A stretch of DNA of 64,000 bases from Prauserella aidingensis (GCF_024171865.1 NZ_JAMTCN010000025.1:1-64000); one strand, 5' to 3'; numbered from the stretch's first letter, positions 1 to 8,456 are shown. Translations and numbers: made by a program. The notes: generated by a model not told the origin, from the letters alone.

Positions 1-219
1 TACCCGACTGGTGCGTTGCGGGCTGTGGCGGGGACGGCTGGAGCGATCGTCCATAGCCTGCTCGCCGCCGTGGCGGTACCGGCCGGCCCAGCGGGCCGCG
101 GTCGTGTGGGCGACCTGGAACCGTTCGGCAGCGCGGCGCACGTTCCAACCGTCCTCGACGACGCACCGGGCCAGTCGCAGCCGTCCGGTCGGAGTCAGCG
201 GAGCGTTACGGTGGACCAC
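1..219 (-). CDS. IS481-family transposase, N-terminal part (runs off the window)
   Basis: About 73 residues are visible. They begin at GTG 219 with the phrase VVHRNAPLTPTGRLRLARCV, followed by a helix-turn-helix (RRAAERFQVAHTTAARWAGRY) and the basic DRSSRPRHSPQR stretch. This opening is characteristic of IS481 transposases. The catalytic DDE core would lie beyond position 1. Nothing in the visible part is broken, so the copy may be intact. The GTG start is preceded by a hairpin that may limit translation. Confidence 0.85.
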   Translation of the reverse strand, partial: MVHRNAPLTPTGRLRLARCVVEDGWNVRRAAERFQVAHTTAARWAGRYRHGGEQAMDDRSSRPRHSPQRTSRV

Positions 220-221
220 CA

Positions 222-281
222 GAGGGCCTCCTCGGATCGGCGTGTTGTTCGTGGTGATCCACACCGAACCCGGAGGCCCTC
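222..281. repeat. Inverted repeat before the transposase start
   Basis: GAGGGCCTCC at 222-231 is matched by GGAGGCCCTC at 272-281, a perfect 10-bp stem around a 40-nt loop. It lies directly upstream of the transposase start. In insertion sequences such hairpins often block read-through transcription from outside, and that role is inferred here. Confidence 0.6.
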
Positions 282-463
282 ACCCATATCAAGATCATCC
301 ACCGCGTGCCGAACCGTCACCAACGTGCCCGAACAGCACAGCTAGGGCCTTCCGTCACGTCAGCCGCAAGCCCGCGCGGTGCGGGAGGGTGACCGGTTCC
401 GTGCCGGGCATCGCCGCCGTTCGTCGATTGTGCGCGGCCGTCGGGGGACGCGATCATGCCTCG

Positions 464-1429
464 ATGGGCCGCAGATCAGAGGACGGGCGATATCCACCGA
501 TCGAGCCGTACGACTCGGGGATGCTGGAGGTCGGCGACGGCCATTCGCTGTATTGGGAGGTGTCGGGAAATCCCGACGGCAAACCGGCCGTCGCCCTCCA
601 CGGCGGTCCCGGAACGGGGAGTTCGCCGGGAATGCGCGGCCTGTTCGACCCGGAGCGCTACCGAGTCGTGCTGTTCGACCAGCGGGGCTCCGGGCGCAGC
701 ACTCCGTCGGCGGCCGATCCGATCGTCGACCTGACGGCGAACACGACGCAGCACCTCGTCGCCGACCTGGAGGCCCTGCGGACCCACCTGGGAATCGAGC
801 GCTGGCTGGTGTGGGGAGCCTCGTGGGGTGTGACGCTCGCACTCGCCTACGCCCAGGCTCATCCGGATCGGGTGACCGAACTGGTGCTCGCGGCCGTCAC
901 CGACGGCGACCACCACGACTGGATCACCCGGGCCATGGGCCGCATCTTCCCGCGCGAATGGGAACGGTTCCGCGACGGCGTGCCTCCTGCCGAACGCGAC
1001 GGCGATCTGGCTGCGGCCTACAGCCGACTGCTCCACGACCCCGACCCCGAGGTCCGGGCCGAGGCCGCGCGCCGATGGTGCGAGTGGGAGGACACCCACA
1101 TGTCGCTGGCCCCGGACGCCGCGCCCTACCTGTCGGTCGCCGATCCGGCGTTCCAGCTGGCGTTCGCCCGCATCGTGACCCACTACTGGCCCCACGGCAG
1201 CTTTCTGGACGAGGGGCAGTTGCTGCGCGATATCGCACGACTCCACGGCATTCCGGCCGTGTTGATCCACGGGCGCTTCGACGTCAGCGGTCCGCTGGAC
1301 ACGGCGTGGGCGCTGCACCGTTCGTGGCCTGGCAGCGAGCTGGTTGTCCTCGACGACACGGGTCACCGAGGAGGGAGCATGAGCGTGGCGATCACCGCGG
1401 CCACCGACCGTTTTGCCAGGAAGGCGTGA
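464..1429 (+). CDS. pip: Proline iminopeptidase (alpha/beta hydrolase, S33)
   Basis: This 321-residue cytosolic hydrolase should release N-terminal proline from peptides. It has the oxyanion-hole motif HGGPG at residues 46-50, the family phrase FDQRGSGRS near 71-79, and a nucleophile elbow GASWG at 118-122 with Ser120 (most family members have GGSWG). The C-terminal DTGHRG supplies the likely catalytic histidine. ATG 464 was chosen because homology begins right after it and GGGGGA lies about 14 nt upstream. The frame is open further upstream, but that stretch is insertion-sequence DNA. The gene stands alone, and its natural promoter may have been displaced by the IS481 element. Confidence 0.88.
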   Translation: MGRRSEDGRYPPIEPYDSGMLEVGDGHSLYWEVSGNPDGKPAVALHGGPGTGSSPGMRGLFDPERYRVVLFDQRGSGRSTPSAADPIVDLTANTTQHLVADLEALRTHLGIERWLVWGASWGVTLALAYAQAHPDRVTELVLAAVTDGDHHDWITRAMGRIFPREWERFRDGVPPAERDGDLAAAYSRLLHDPDPEVRAEAARRWCEWEDTHMSLAPDAAPYLSVADPAFQLAFARIVTHYWPHGSFLDEGQLLRDIARLHGIPAVLIHGRFDVSGPLDTAWALHRSWPGSELVVLDDTGHRGGSMSVAITAATDRFARKA

Positions 1430-1445
1430 GCGGGGACGGTGGCGA

Positions 1446-1469
1446 GCACGCCGTACGGGGAAGGCGTGC
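1446..1469 (+). terminator. Weak stem-loop after pip
   Basis: GCACGCC at 1446-1452 pairs with GGCGTGC at 1463-1469 around a 10-nt loop, 17 bp after the pip stop. There is no U tract, so termination is tentative. Confidence 0.3.
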
Positions 1470-1522
1470 CAGGCCGTCGGCGCAGGGCCCGAGCGGGCAC
1501 GCATGTCCGCGATGCGAGGTGG

Positions 1523-1596
1523 TGCCCCCGGTGAGACTCGAACTCACACTTGCACGATTTTGAGTCGTGTGCCTCTGCCAATTGGGCTACGGGGGC
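1523..1596 (-). tRNA. tRNA-Leu (anticodon CAA), short variable arm
   Basis: Read on the minus strand, the 74-nt sequence folds as a complete cloverleaf. The acceptor stem GCCCCCG pairs with CGGGGGC and the discriminator is A. The anticodon stem is CACGA/TCGTG with loop CTCAAAA, and the T stem is GTGAG/CTCAC with loop TTCGAGT. The anticodon reads CAA, for leucine codon UUG. The variable region is only five nucleotides (CAAGT), whereas leucine tRNAs normally have a long variable arm. The CCA end is not encoded; the next bases are CCA-like ACC. My recollection is that a similar short tRNA-Leu(CAA) sits beside the Rv1626 gene in mycobacteria. The identity rests on the anticodon alone. Confidence 0.85.
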
Positions 1597-1793
1597 GTGT
1601 GGGCTGCCGACTGTACTCGATACGGCATCACGGGCGGCATGCGGGTTACCACGCGTGGCGGCTGTTGTGGTTTCCGGCGTGTGATCACCTTGCGTGGTGA
1701 AGGCCATCGTCACGATCGGCCGGAGAACCGGTAGCCTGCATCTAGCGGAACCCGCTATGTCTTTACCTGATTGATCGTCCCAGGAGGAGCCCT

Positions 1794-2408
1794 GTGACCG
1801 AAGCGGCCACCGAGGCCGGCGAAGGCGCCGCCGCACCCCAGCGTCGCGTGCTGGTCGCGGAGGACGAGGCCCTGATCCGCCTCGACCTCGTCGAGATGCT
1901 GCGCGAGGAAGGCTACGAGGTCGTCGGCGAGGCCGGCGACGGTGAGGAAGCCATCAAGCTGGCGACCGAGCTGAAGCCCGATCTCGTGATCCTCGACGTG
2001 AAGATGCCGAAGCTCGACGGCATCGAGGCCGCTTCGAAGATCACGGGCGACCGGATCGCCCCGGTGGTGATCTTGACCGCGTTCTCGCAGCGTGACCTCG
2101 TCGAACGGGCCCGCGAGGCGGGCACAATGGCCTACCTCGTCAAACCGTTCGCGAAGCGCGACCTCGTGCCCGCGATCGAGTTGGCCGTCAGCCGGTTCGC
2201 CGAGCTGCAGGCGCTCGAATCCGAGGTCGCCGGTCTGACCGACCGGCTGGAGACGCGGAAGGTGATCGACCGCGCCAAGGGCCTGCTCATGACCCAGCAG
2301 GGCCTGAGTGAGCCCGACGCGTTCCGGTGGATCCAGCGCACCGCGATGGACCGGCGCTCGACGATGAAGGCCGTCGCCGAGGCCGTGATCGAGAGCATCG
2401 ACAGCTGA
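1794..2408 (+). CDS. pdtaR: ANTAR-domain response regulator PdtaR
   Basis: This 204-residue protein joins a receiver domain (about 18-135) to an ANTAR RNA-binding domain (about 145-202). The receiver shows the acidic pair ED at 23-24, phospho-acceptor Asp68 in LDVKMP, and the conserved lysine in YLVKPF. The ANTAR part contains the typical VIDRAKGLLM and AFRWIQ helices. Family knowledge (M. tuberculosis Rv1626) says that phosphorylation by a PdtaS histidine kinase lets the ANTAR domain bind paired hairpins in mRNA leaders and prevent termination. GTG 1794 follows a strong AGGAGGAG ribosome site. No kinase gene is adjacent, which also matches mycobacteria. Confidence 0.93.
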   Translation: MTEAATEAGEGAAAPQRRVLVAEDEALIRLDLVEMLREEGYEVVGEAGDGEEAIKLATELKPDLVILDVKMPKLDGIEAASKITGDRIAPVVILTAFSQRDLVERAREAGTMAYLVKPFAKRDLVPAIELAVSRFAELQALESEVAGLTDRLETRKVIDRAKGLLMTQQGLSEPDAFRWIQRTAMDRRSTMKAVAEAVIESIDS

Positions 2409-2451
2409 ACCCGACGGACCGGCCCCTCGCCGCGGTCCGTCCGAACGCACC

Positions 2452-2483
2452 GAGCCCCGTCACCGCAGCAGGTGACGGGGCTC
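2452..2483. terminator. Bidirectional terminator between convergent genes
   Basis: GAGCCCCGTCACC at 2452-2464 pairs perfectly with GGTGACGGGGCTC at 2471-2483 around the loop GCAGCA. It sits between the ends of pdtaR and the next, leftward gene, so it can serve both. Confidence 0.85.
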
Positions 2484-2508
2484 GTGTCGTCGGGAGAGGC
2501 GGGTGCGG

Positions 2509-4233
2509 CTACGTCCCCGCGCGGTCGGCCGCCTTGTGGAGAGCCTTGCGTGCGGCCTTCGCGACGGGTTTGTCCCGATGGTGCTCGCCGATCGCGGTGA
2601 GGACCGTGACCGTGTCCGGGTGGTCCACCCGCCACATCGTGTCGACCGGGCCCGTCGCACCCGCCGGGATGATGTGCTCGATGACCGCGGTGATCACCTC
2701 GGACTCGTGCCCGCTGAGCCTGCCCGCGATCGTGTCCACGGCGAGCCACGACAGTTCGGCATCGGTCAGGTCGCTGTCCTCGCCGCGCAGCGCGGCGAGC
2801 TCCAGCCGCGCGTGCAGCTGCAGCTCCGGCGTGTCCAGCACCTCCCGCCATGCCGGCTCGGCGTCGGCGCCCGCGTAGGCGCGGATGAGCGTGATGACGT
2901 CCGCGCGGCGCGGAGCATCGCCCTCGGCGGCCACGGCCAACAGCGCCCGCGCCGCGTCGACCGGACCGTGGGCGGCGAACCAGGCCGGGGCCTCGGTGTC
3001 GATCTCCCCGTCGAGTCCGTGGGCCAGGACGTCGATCAGGTCGCCGGCCGTCATGTCCTGCGGCGCGGGCAACAGCGGTACGTCCACACCGGACTCGACG
3101 AGCTCGCCCCGCAGCGAGGCGGCCGCCAACGGCGTCAGCCGCGCGACCGTGCCCGCGGTGTCGGTGTCCTCGTGGTCGTCGTCGAGTTCGACGGCACCCA
3201 GCTCGGCCAGCCTGCCCAGCAGCACCTCGGCCGGGTCGCCGTGCTCGGCCGACCACGCGGTCCACGCGGTCGCGGCGTCCTCGGCAGGCAGGTCGTCGGT
3301 GGTCAGGTCGGCCATCATGTCGCTGATCGCGCGTACGGGAAGGCCGACGCGCCAGGTGAGGAACAGTGGAACGAACCAGGCCGAGCTGCCGGTGAAGTCG
3401 AGTGTCTCGTCTCCTGCACGGTCGGCGTCGGCGGCCAGACTCCACGCCAGCAGGGTGTTGAGCGCGTGCCCCCACACCGTGAGCACGTCGTCATCGTCGC
3501 CGTCGGGCCACTCGTCGAGGGCGGGCCCCGCGGTCGGTACGACGACCTCGTCGCTCTCGTCTTCGTCGTCCGGCTCGCCGCTGTCGGAATCGGACTCGGA
3601 GTCCTCCGCGTCGTCGAACTCGACGAACCCGAGGTGCGACGCGAGTTCCGCCACGGTGGGCAGTTCCGATTCGGACACTCCCGCCGTGTCCGCCGCCGCG
3701 GGGAGGTCCTGCCCGTCGATGACGGCGGTCGCCAGCGCGTGCGCCCGTGCGAGCAACGGCGAACGACGGGCGGTCGCGGCGAGTTCGTCCTCGGCGGGCA
3801 GGCGGACGGGGCCCAGTCGGTCGGGCAGGTTGTAGAGCTTCTTGAGGTCCGGCTCGTTCTCGGCGAGCCGTGGCCGGTCGAGGGAGCCGAAGAGGGCGGT
3901 CTCGGCGTCGTCGAGTTCGCCGAGCAGCTCGGTGTGGCGGTCCTCGTCGATGCGCTCGGTGTCGAACGCGAAGTCGAGCAGCAGGTCCACGGCGTTGACG
4001 ACGTCGTTCGGATCGTCGTCGGGCCGTGCCTCCGGATACACCTGGAGCAGCAACCGGGTCATGTCGCCGTTGCCGAGTTCGCCCAGGTCGCGCACTCCGC
4101 ACTCGTCGGCGAGTAGCTGGAGAGCGGTCGTCGCGACCTCGGGGTCGATCTCGAATTCCGGTTCGTCGGCGAGGTGGTCCTCGATGTAGGAGGTCAGTTC
4201 GACCGCGGTCAGCCGCACGTCGTCGGAGTTCAT
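2509..4233 (-). CDS. Acidic hypothetical protein, 574 aa
   Basis: I do not recognise a named family. The protein is soluble, mostly alpha-helical in appearance and strongly acidic. A Ser/Asp/Glu-rich linker near residues 205-235 separates an N-terminal half (starting MNSDDVRLTAVELTSYIEDH) from a C-terminal half. The last third has evenly spaced helices ending in a basic tail (KPVAKAARKALHKAADR), which resembles the layered helices of HEAT-like proteins. No catalytic motif, signal peptide or membrane span is visible. ATG 4233 is the natural first start. The coding pattern is strong, with third positions almost all G or C. It faces pdtaR across a shared terminator and appears to be transcribed alone. 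Confidence 0.8.
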   Translation of the reverse strand: MNSDDVRLTAVELTSYIEDHLADEPEFEIDPEVATTALQLLADECGVRDLGELGNGDMTRLLLQVYPEARPDDDPNDVVNAVDLLLDFAFDTERIDEDRHTELLGELDDAETALFGSLDRPRLAENEPDLKKLYNLPDRLGPVRLPAEDELAATARRSPLLARAHALATAVIDGQDLPAAADTAGVSESELPTVAELASHLGFVEFDDAEDSESDSDSGEPDDEDESDEVVVPTAGPALDEWPDGDDDDVLTVWGHALNTLLAWSLAADADRAGDETLDFTGSSAWFVPLFLTWRVGLPVRAISDMMADLTTDDLPAEDAATAWTAWSAEHGDPAEVLLGRLAELGAVELDDDHEDTDTAGTVARLTPLAAASLRGELVESGVDVPLLPAPQDMTAGDLIDVLAHGLDGEIDTEAPAWFAAHGPVDAARALLAVAAEGDAPRRADVITLIRAYAGADAEPAWREVLDTPELQLHARLELAALRGEDSDLTDAELSWLAVDTIAGRLSGHESEVITAVIEHIIPAGATGPVDTMWRVDHPDTVTVLTAIGEHHRDKPVAKAARKALHKAADRAGT

Positions 4234-4311
4234 CCGGTCAGGCTATCGGCAGGTGGGCCGGTACCCGGAGCCCCGGTGGGCGACGGGTACCGGCGCGGTG
4301 ACCCGCCGTGG

Positions 4312-4755
4312 TCAGCCCGCGGGCGGCGCGTCGCGGACCATGCAGGTCAGCCGGGCGGTGCAGCTGCGGCGGCCCGCGTCGTCGGTGACGACCACCTCGG
4401 CGGTCACGGCGGAACGGCCCACGTGCACGGGCGTTGCGACCGCGGTGACGGTGCCCGAGGTGACGGCCCGGTGGTGGGTGCAGTTCAGGTCGACGCCGAC
4501 GGCGATGCGGCCCTCGCCCGCGTTGAGCGCGGCCACGGTCGAGCCGAGCGCCTCGGCGAGGACGGCGTTGGCGCCGCCGTGGAGCAGGCCGTACGGCTGA
4601 AGGTTGCCGTCGACGGGCATGGTGGCCGTCACGCGTTCGGGCGAGAGTTGTCCGAACTCCATGCCGACCTTGTCGTTGAGCTGTTGGGCCGCGATCTCGG
4701 GGGTGAGGCCCGCCAGCGAATCCCGGAACGCCTGCTCAGAACCGTTGTTGGTCAC
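4312..4755 (-). CDS. Hotdog-fold thioesterase (PaaI type)
   Basis: This 147-residue protein has the hotdog hallmark YGLLHGGANAVLAEALGS, in which the HGG segment and the following Glu form the acyl-CoA hydrolysis site. It also has the late strands of the fold (VGVDLNCTHHRAV and VGRSAVTAEVVV). PaaI-like enzymes hydrolyse aromatic or other hindered acyl-CoAs; the substrate here is unknown. GTG 4755 was chosen because GAGGAGAG lies at ribosome-site distance and the open frame further upstream looks unlike the family. It is divergent from polA with 63 bp between the starts. Confidence 0.87.
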   Translation of the reverse strand: MTNNGSEQAFRDSLAGLTPEIAAQQLNDKVGMEFGQLSPERVTATMPVDGNLQPYGLLHGGANAVLAEALGSTVAALNAGEGRIAVGVDLNCTHHRAVTSGTVTAVATPVHVGRSAVTAEVVVTDDAGRRSCTARLTCMVRDAPPAG

Positions 4756-4818
4756 TCGTTCTCTCCTCGGTCTATGGGACAGGCAGCGCTGTCGGACCCT
4801 CACCCTAGACTCGCGGAT

Positions 4819-7674
4819 GTGAGTCCAGACGCGAAGACCGACGACCAGTTCGCAGGCACCGGCCAGCTCGCAGGCACGGAACCGGTCGCCCCCACAGAAC
4901 CGCTCGCAGGCACGCCGCGGCCCGCAGGCACCGAGCCGTCCGCGTCGTCGGCTGCGCCGTCACCCATCGCCACCGGCGACGGCACCCCGCGGCTGCTGCT
5001 GATCGACGGCCACTCCATGGCCTATCGCGCCTTCTACGCGGTGCCCGCCGACCGGTTCCGGACGTCGACGGGTCAGGTGACGAACGCGGTCTTCGGGTTC
5101 ACGTCGATGCTCATCAACCTGTTGCGTGACGAGGAGCCGACCCACCTGGCGGTGGCGTTCGACGTCTCGCGCCAGACGTTCCGCACGGAAACCTTCGCCG
5201 AGTACAAGGCCAACCGCTCGGCCACCCCGGACGACTTCAAGGGCCAGGTCGAACTGATCAAACAGGTCCTCGGCGCACTGACGATCCCGGTGCTGGAGAA
5301 GCCCGGCTACGAGGCCGACGACCTGATCGCCACGCTCTCGACGCAGGCGACCGGGTCCGGGTACGAGGTCCTCATCTGTACGGGCGACCGGGACGCGCTG
5401 CAGTTGGTCACCGACACGATCACGGTGCTGTACCCGAAGAAGGGCGTGTCCGACCTCGTACGGTTCGACCCGGACGGGGTGCAGGAGAAGTACGGCCTGT
5501 CCCCGGTGCAGTACCCGGACTTCGCGGCGCTGCGCGGTGACCCGTCGGACAACCTGCCCGGCATCCCGGGGGTGGGGGAGAAGACGGCCGCGAAGTGGAT
5601 CCGGCAGTTCGGCTCCCTGGGGGAGCTGGTCGACCGCGTCGACGAGGTCAAGGGCAAGGTCGGCGACGCGCTGCGCTCGCACCTCGACGGCGTGCTGCTC
5701 AACCGGCAGCTGACGGAGCTGGTGCGGGACGTGCCGCTCGAGGAGGCACCGGCGGACCTCGAGGTCAAGGCGTGGGACCGCGACGCGGTGCACCGGCTGT
5801 TCGACGAGCTCGAGTTCCGGGTGCTGCGCGACCGGCTGTTCGCGACGCTGTCCAGCGCCGAACCCGAGGCGGAGGAGGGCTTCAGCGTCAGCGGTGGCGC
5901 ACTGGCGCCCGGCACCGTGGCCGCGTGGCTGGCCGAGCACGCGGCGGCGGGCACGACCACGGGGCTCGCGGTGCGCGTCACGGGCACGTCCATCGCGGCC
6001 GACGCCGCATCGCTCGCCCTCGCGGCCTCCGACGGCGAGGGCGCCTACCTGGACCTGACGACGCTCGACCCGGACGACGAGGCGGCCCTCGGCGCCTGGC
6101 TCGCCGACCCGGAGGCCCGCAAGACGGGGCACGCGCTCAAGGCTCCGCTGCACGGTCTGCTGGCGCGCGGCTGGCGGGTGCGCGGGTTGACGATGGACAC
6201 CGAGCTGGCGGCGTACCTGGTGCGCCCGGGCCAGCGCACGTTCGAGCTCGCGGATCTCGTGCTGCGATACCTCCAGCGCGAGATGCGGTCCGACTCCTCC
6301 GGCGGCGAGGGACAGCTGTCGCTGCTCGACGCGTCCGGCGGTGCCGACTCCGACGACGACGCCGAGCTCGTGCACGACGAGCTGGTGCGCGCCCGGGCGA
6401 CCGCGGAACTCGCCGCCGCGCTGACCACCGAGCTGGACGGCATCGGCGGAGCGCGGCTGCTCGCCGAGATCGAGCTGCCGCTGCTGTCGGTGATCACCGA
6501 GCTCGAAGCCGCGGGCGTGGCCGTCGACCAGGACCGGCTGACGACGCTCGAGGCGCACTACGCGAGCCGGGTCAAGGAGGCCACGGACAACGCCTACGGC
6601 GTCATCGGCAAGCAGATCAACCTCGGTTCGCCGAAGCAGCTGCAGGTCGTGTTGTTCGACGAGCTCGGCATGCCGAAGACCAAGCGCACCAAGACCGGCT
6701 ACACGACCGACGCCGACGCGCTGCAGACGCTGTACGAGAAGACCGAGCACCCGTTCCTGCAGCACCTGCTCGAACATCGCGACGCCGCGCGGCTCCGCAG
6801 CACGGTCGAGGGACTGATCAAGTCGGTCGCACCCGACGGGCGGATCCACACGACCCTGCACCAGACGATCGCCGCGACCGGCCGGTTGTCCTCTGTGGAC
6901 CCGAACCTGCAGAACATCCCGATCCGCACCGACGAGGGCAGGCGGATTCGCGAGGCGTTCGTCGTCGGCGGCGGCTACGACCAGCTGATGACCGCCGACT
7001 ACAGCCAGATCGAGATGCGCATCATGGCGCACCTGTCCGGGGACGCCGACCTGATCGAGGCGTTCCAGTCCGGCACCGACTTCCACGCCGCCACGGCCGC
7101 CGCCGTGTTCGGGGTCGATCCGTCCGAGGTGACGAGCCCGCAGCGCGCCAAGATCAAGGCGATGAACTACGGCCTGGCCTACGGGCTGTCGGCCTACGGG
7201 CTCTCGCAGCAGCTGCGGATCTCCACCGAGGAGGCCCGCGGCCTGATGGACGACTACTTCGCACGCTTCGGCGGGGTCCGCGACTACCTCCACACCGTCG
7301 TCGACGAGGCCGCGAAGTCCGGGTACACGCAGACAATCTTCGGCAGGCGGCGCTACCTGCCGGACCTGACGAGCGAGAACCGGCAGCGGCGCGAAATGGC
7401 CGAACGGATGGCGCTCAACGCGCCGATCCAGGGCAGCGCCGCCGACATCATCAAGGTCGCCATGCTCGGCGTGTACGGCGCGCTCGCCTCGTCGGACCTG
7501 CGCAGCCGCATGCTGCTGCAGGTGCACGACGAACTGATCCTCGAGATCGCCGAGGGCGAGCACGCCGAGGTGGAACAGCTCGTACGCCGCGAGATGGGCG
7601 CCGCCTGCGAACTGGCCGTGCCGCTGGAGGTGTCCGTCGGCTTCGGCCGGTCCTGGAACGACGCCGCCCACTGA
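4819..7674 (+). CDS. polA: DNA polymerase I
   Basis: The 951-residue enzyme has a 5'-nuclease domain (about 55-345), an exonuclease-like domain (about 350-530) and the polymerase domain (about 540-951). Motif A is DYSQIE with Asp727, motif B contains K-x4-YG with Tyr784, and motif C is HDE at 903-905. Tyr rather than Phe at the motif-B position is known from M. tuberculosis Pol I and makes such enzymes accept dideoxynucleotides. The exonuclease-like domain lacks the DxE and YxxxD proofreading residues, so it should be inactive, as in other actinobacteria. GTG 4819 precedes a 55-residue low-complexity tail rich in AGT/AGTEP repeats. A hairpin-like GC-rich stretch at 7681-7712 may end transcription. 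Confidence 0.95.
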   Translation: MSPDAKTDDQFAGTGQLAGTEPVAPTEPLAGTPRPAGTEPSASSAAPSPIATGDGTPRLLLIDGHSMAYRAFYAVPADRFRTSTGQVTNAVFGFTSMLINLLRDEEPTHLAVAFDVSRQTFRTETFAEYKANRSATPDDFKGQVELIKQVLGALTIPVLEKPGYEADDLIATLSTQATGSGYEVLICTGDRDALQLVTDTITVLYPKKGVSDLVRFDPDGVQEKYGLSPVQYPDFAALRGDPSDNLPGIPGVGEKTAAKWIRQFGSLGELVDRVDEVKGKVGDALRSHLDGVLLNRQLTELVRDVPLEEAPADLEVKAWDRDAVHRLFDELEFRVLRDRLFATLSSAEPEAEEGFSVSGGALAPGTVAAWLAEHAAAGTTTGLAVRVTGTSIAADAASLALAASDGEGAYLDLTTLDPDDEAALGAWLADPEARKTGHALKAPLHGLLARGWRVRGLTMDTELAAYLVRPGQRTFELADLVLRYLQREMRSDSSGGEGQLSLLDASGGADSDDDAELVHDELVRARATAELAAALTTELDGIGGARLLAEIELPLLSVITELEAAGVAVDQDRLTTLEAHYASRVKEATDNAYGVIGKQINLGSPKQLQVVLFDELGMPKTKRTKTGYTTDADALQTLYEKTEHPFLQHLLEHRDAARLRSTVEGLIKSVAPDGRIHTTLHQTIAATGRLSSVDPNLQNIPIRTDEGRRIREAFVVGGGYDQLMTADYSQIEMRIMAHLSGDADLIEAFQSGTDFHAATAAAVFGVDPSEVTSPQRAKIKAMNYGLAYGLSAYGLSQQLRISTEEARGLMDDYFARFGGVRDYLHTVVDEAAKSGYTQTIFGRRRYLPDLTSENRQRREMAERMALNAPIQGSAADIIKVAMLGVYGALASSDLRSRMLLQVHDELILEIAEGEHAEVEQLVRREMGAACELAVPLEVSVGFGRSWNDAAH

Positions 7675-7704
7675 CGGCCCGCACCGGCCGGCCCCGTTTC
7701 GGCC

Positions 7705-7772
7705 GTGGTGCCCGTCCGGCGGTGGTGCCCGTCCGGCGGTGGTGCCCGTCCAGCCGTGGTGTTCGTCCAGCG
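7705..7772. repeat. 17-bp tandem repeat, four copies, after polA
   Basis: Copies start at 7705, 7722, 7739 and 7756, each beginning GTGGTG. The first two are identical (GTGGTGCCCGTCCGGCG) and the last two carry a few changes. They lie 31 bp after the polA stop and 52 bp before the next start. No function is evident. Confidence 0.9.
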
Positions 7773-7823
7773 GCGGCCGCTCGGAGCGCTGCGCGGGCCG
7801 TGCGGCGCCGATATCGTGCTCGC

Positions 7824-8414
7824 ATGACGCGCCGTGCGCTGCTCCTCGCCGGAACCGGGATGCTCCGCAGGGTCGCGCGGGAGCTTGCGGTCGACGGCTG
7901 GGATGTCGTGCTGCCGAGCAGGCGGTACGCCCCCATCCCGGAAGGCGACCCGGAGCTGCGCGCGGTCCGCTGGACGGCGGGCAACCGCCACACCACGGTC
8001 GGCCCGGGACGTGCGACGTGGGTGCAGGCCCAGTGGGACGAGCCCGCCGAACTCGCCGCGAAGGCCGGCGAGGTGCTGGCGGGCCCCGCCGATCTGCTGG
8101 TCGCGTGGGTGCACGAGGCGTACCGGGAGGCCGTGTTCTCCGCGGTCGAGCCGTTGCTGTCGGACGCCGCGCCCGTGGTCGAGGTGACCGCCATCCCGGT
8201 GCACGGCGACGTCGTCGAACCACCGGACCCGCACTTCCCGCATCGGCCGACCCAACAGGTGCTCCTCGGGTCCACATCGGACGAGGCGGTCGGCAGGCCG
8301 TTGCGCCACGAGGAGATCGAACGGGGCGTGCTCGAGGCGGTGCGCCGCGCCGTCGAGGGCAGGCCGACATCGGTGCACCAGCTGGGCGAACGCCGGACGG
8401 TGCGCAGGGCCTGA
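7824..8414 (+). CDS. Rossmann-like short-chain dehydrogenase-type protein
   Basis: This 196-residue protein opens with MTRRALLLAGTGMLRRVARE, a glycine-containing beta-alpha turn like the nucleotide-binding start of short-chain dehydrogenase relatives. It continues with a basic VVLPSRRYAP that could bind a phosphate. The YxxxK catalytic pair is not seen in its usual place, so enzyme activity is uncertain. The middle contains HEAYREAVFSAVEPLL, and the end, RRAVEGRPTSVHQLGERRTVRRA, is typical of short actinobacterial proteins annotated only as short-chain dehydrogenase or hypothetical. ATG 7824 gives the glycine motif near the N terminus. No operon partner is evident. Confidence 0.7.
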   Translation: MTRRALLLAGTGMLRRVARELAVDGWDVVLPSRRYAPIPEGDPELRAVRWTAGNRHTTVGPGRATWVQAQWDEPAELAAKAGEVLAGPADLLVAWVHEAYREAVFSAVEPLLSDAAPVVEVTAIPVHGDVVEPPDPHFPHRPTQQVLLGSTSDEAVGRPLRHEEIERGVLEAVRRAVEGRPTSVHQLGERRTVRRA

Positions 8415-8456
8415 CCGGCGTCCCGGTCGCGGCCCGAGCCTGCTCACCCCGGCAGC

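Larger units (their letters stand above)
1..340 (-). mobile_element. IS481-family insertion sequence, left end only
   Basis: Only the 5' end of the element lies in the window; the rest continues off the left edge. The element reads leftward. Its outer end appears to be the TGTGCTG at 340-334 on the minus strand, which matches the TGTG start of IS481 ends. The next bases, 341-346, are GCTAGG. IS481 of Bordetella inserts into NCTAGN, so this looks like the target site, and 340 is inferred to be the exact boundary. The other copy of the target cannot be seen. The insertion sits 124 bp upstream of the iminopeptidase start and may have replaced its original promoter. Confidence 0.75.

Noticed and set aside
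11-463. N-terminal extension of the iminopeptidase by 151 codons
   Set aside because: That stretch is the antisense of the IS481 transposase and IS end, and homology to the peptidase begins only at 464.
1430-1793. tRNA gene as an integration site for a mobile element
   Set aside because: No integrase gene or duplicated tRNA 3' end was found nearby; the IS481 element lies on the other side of pip at its own CTAG target.
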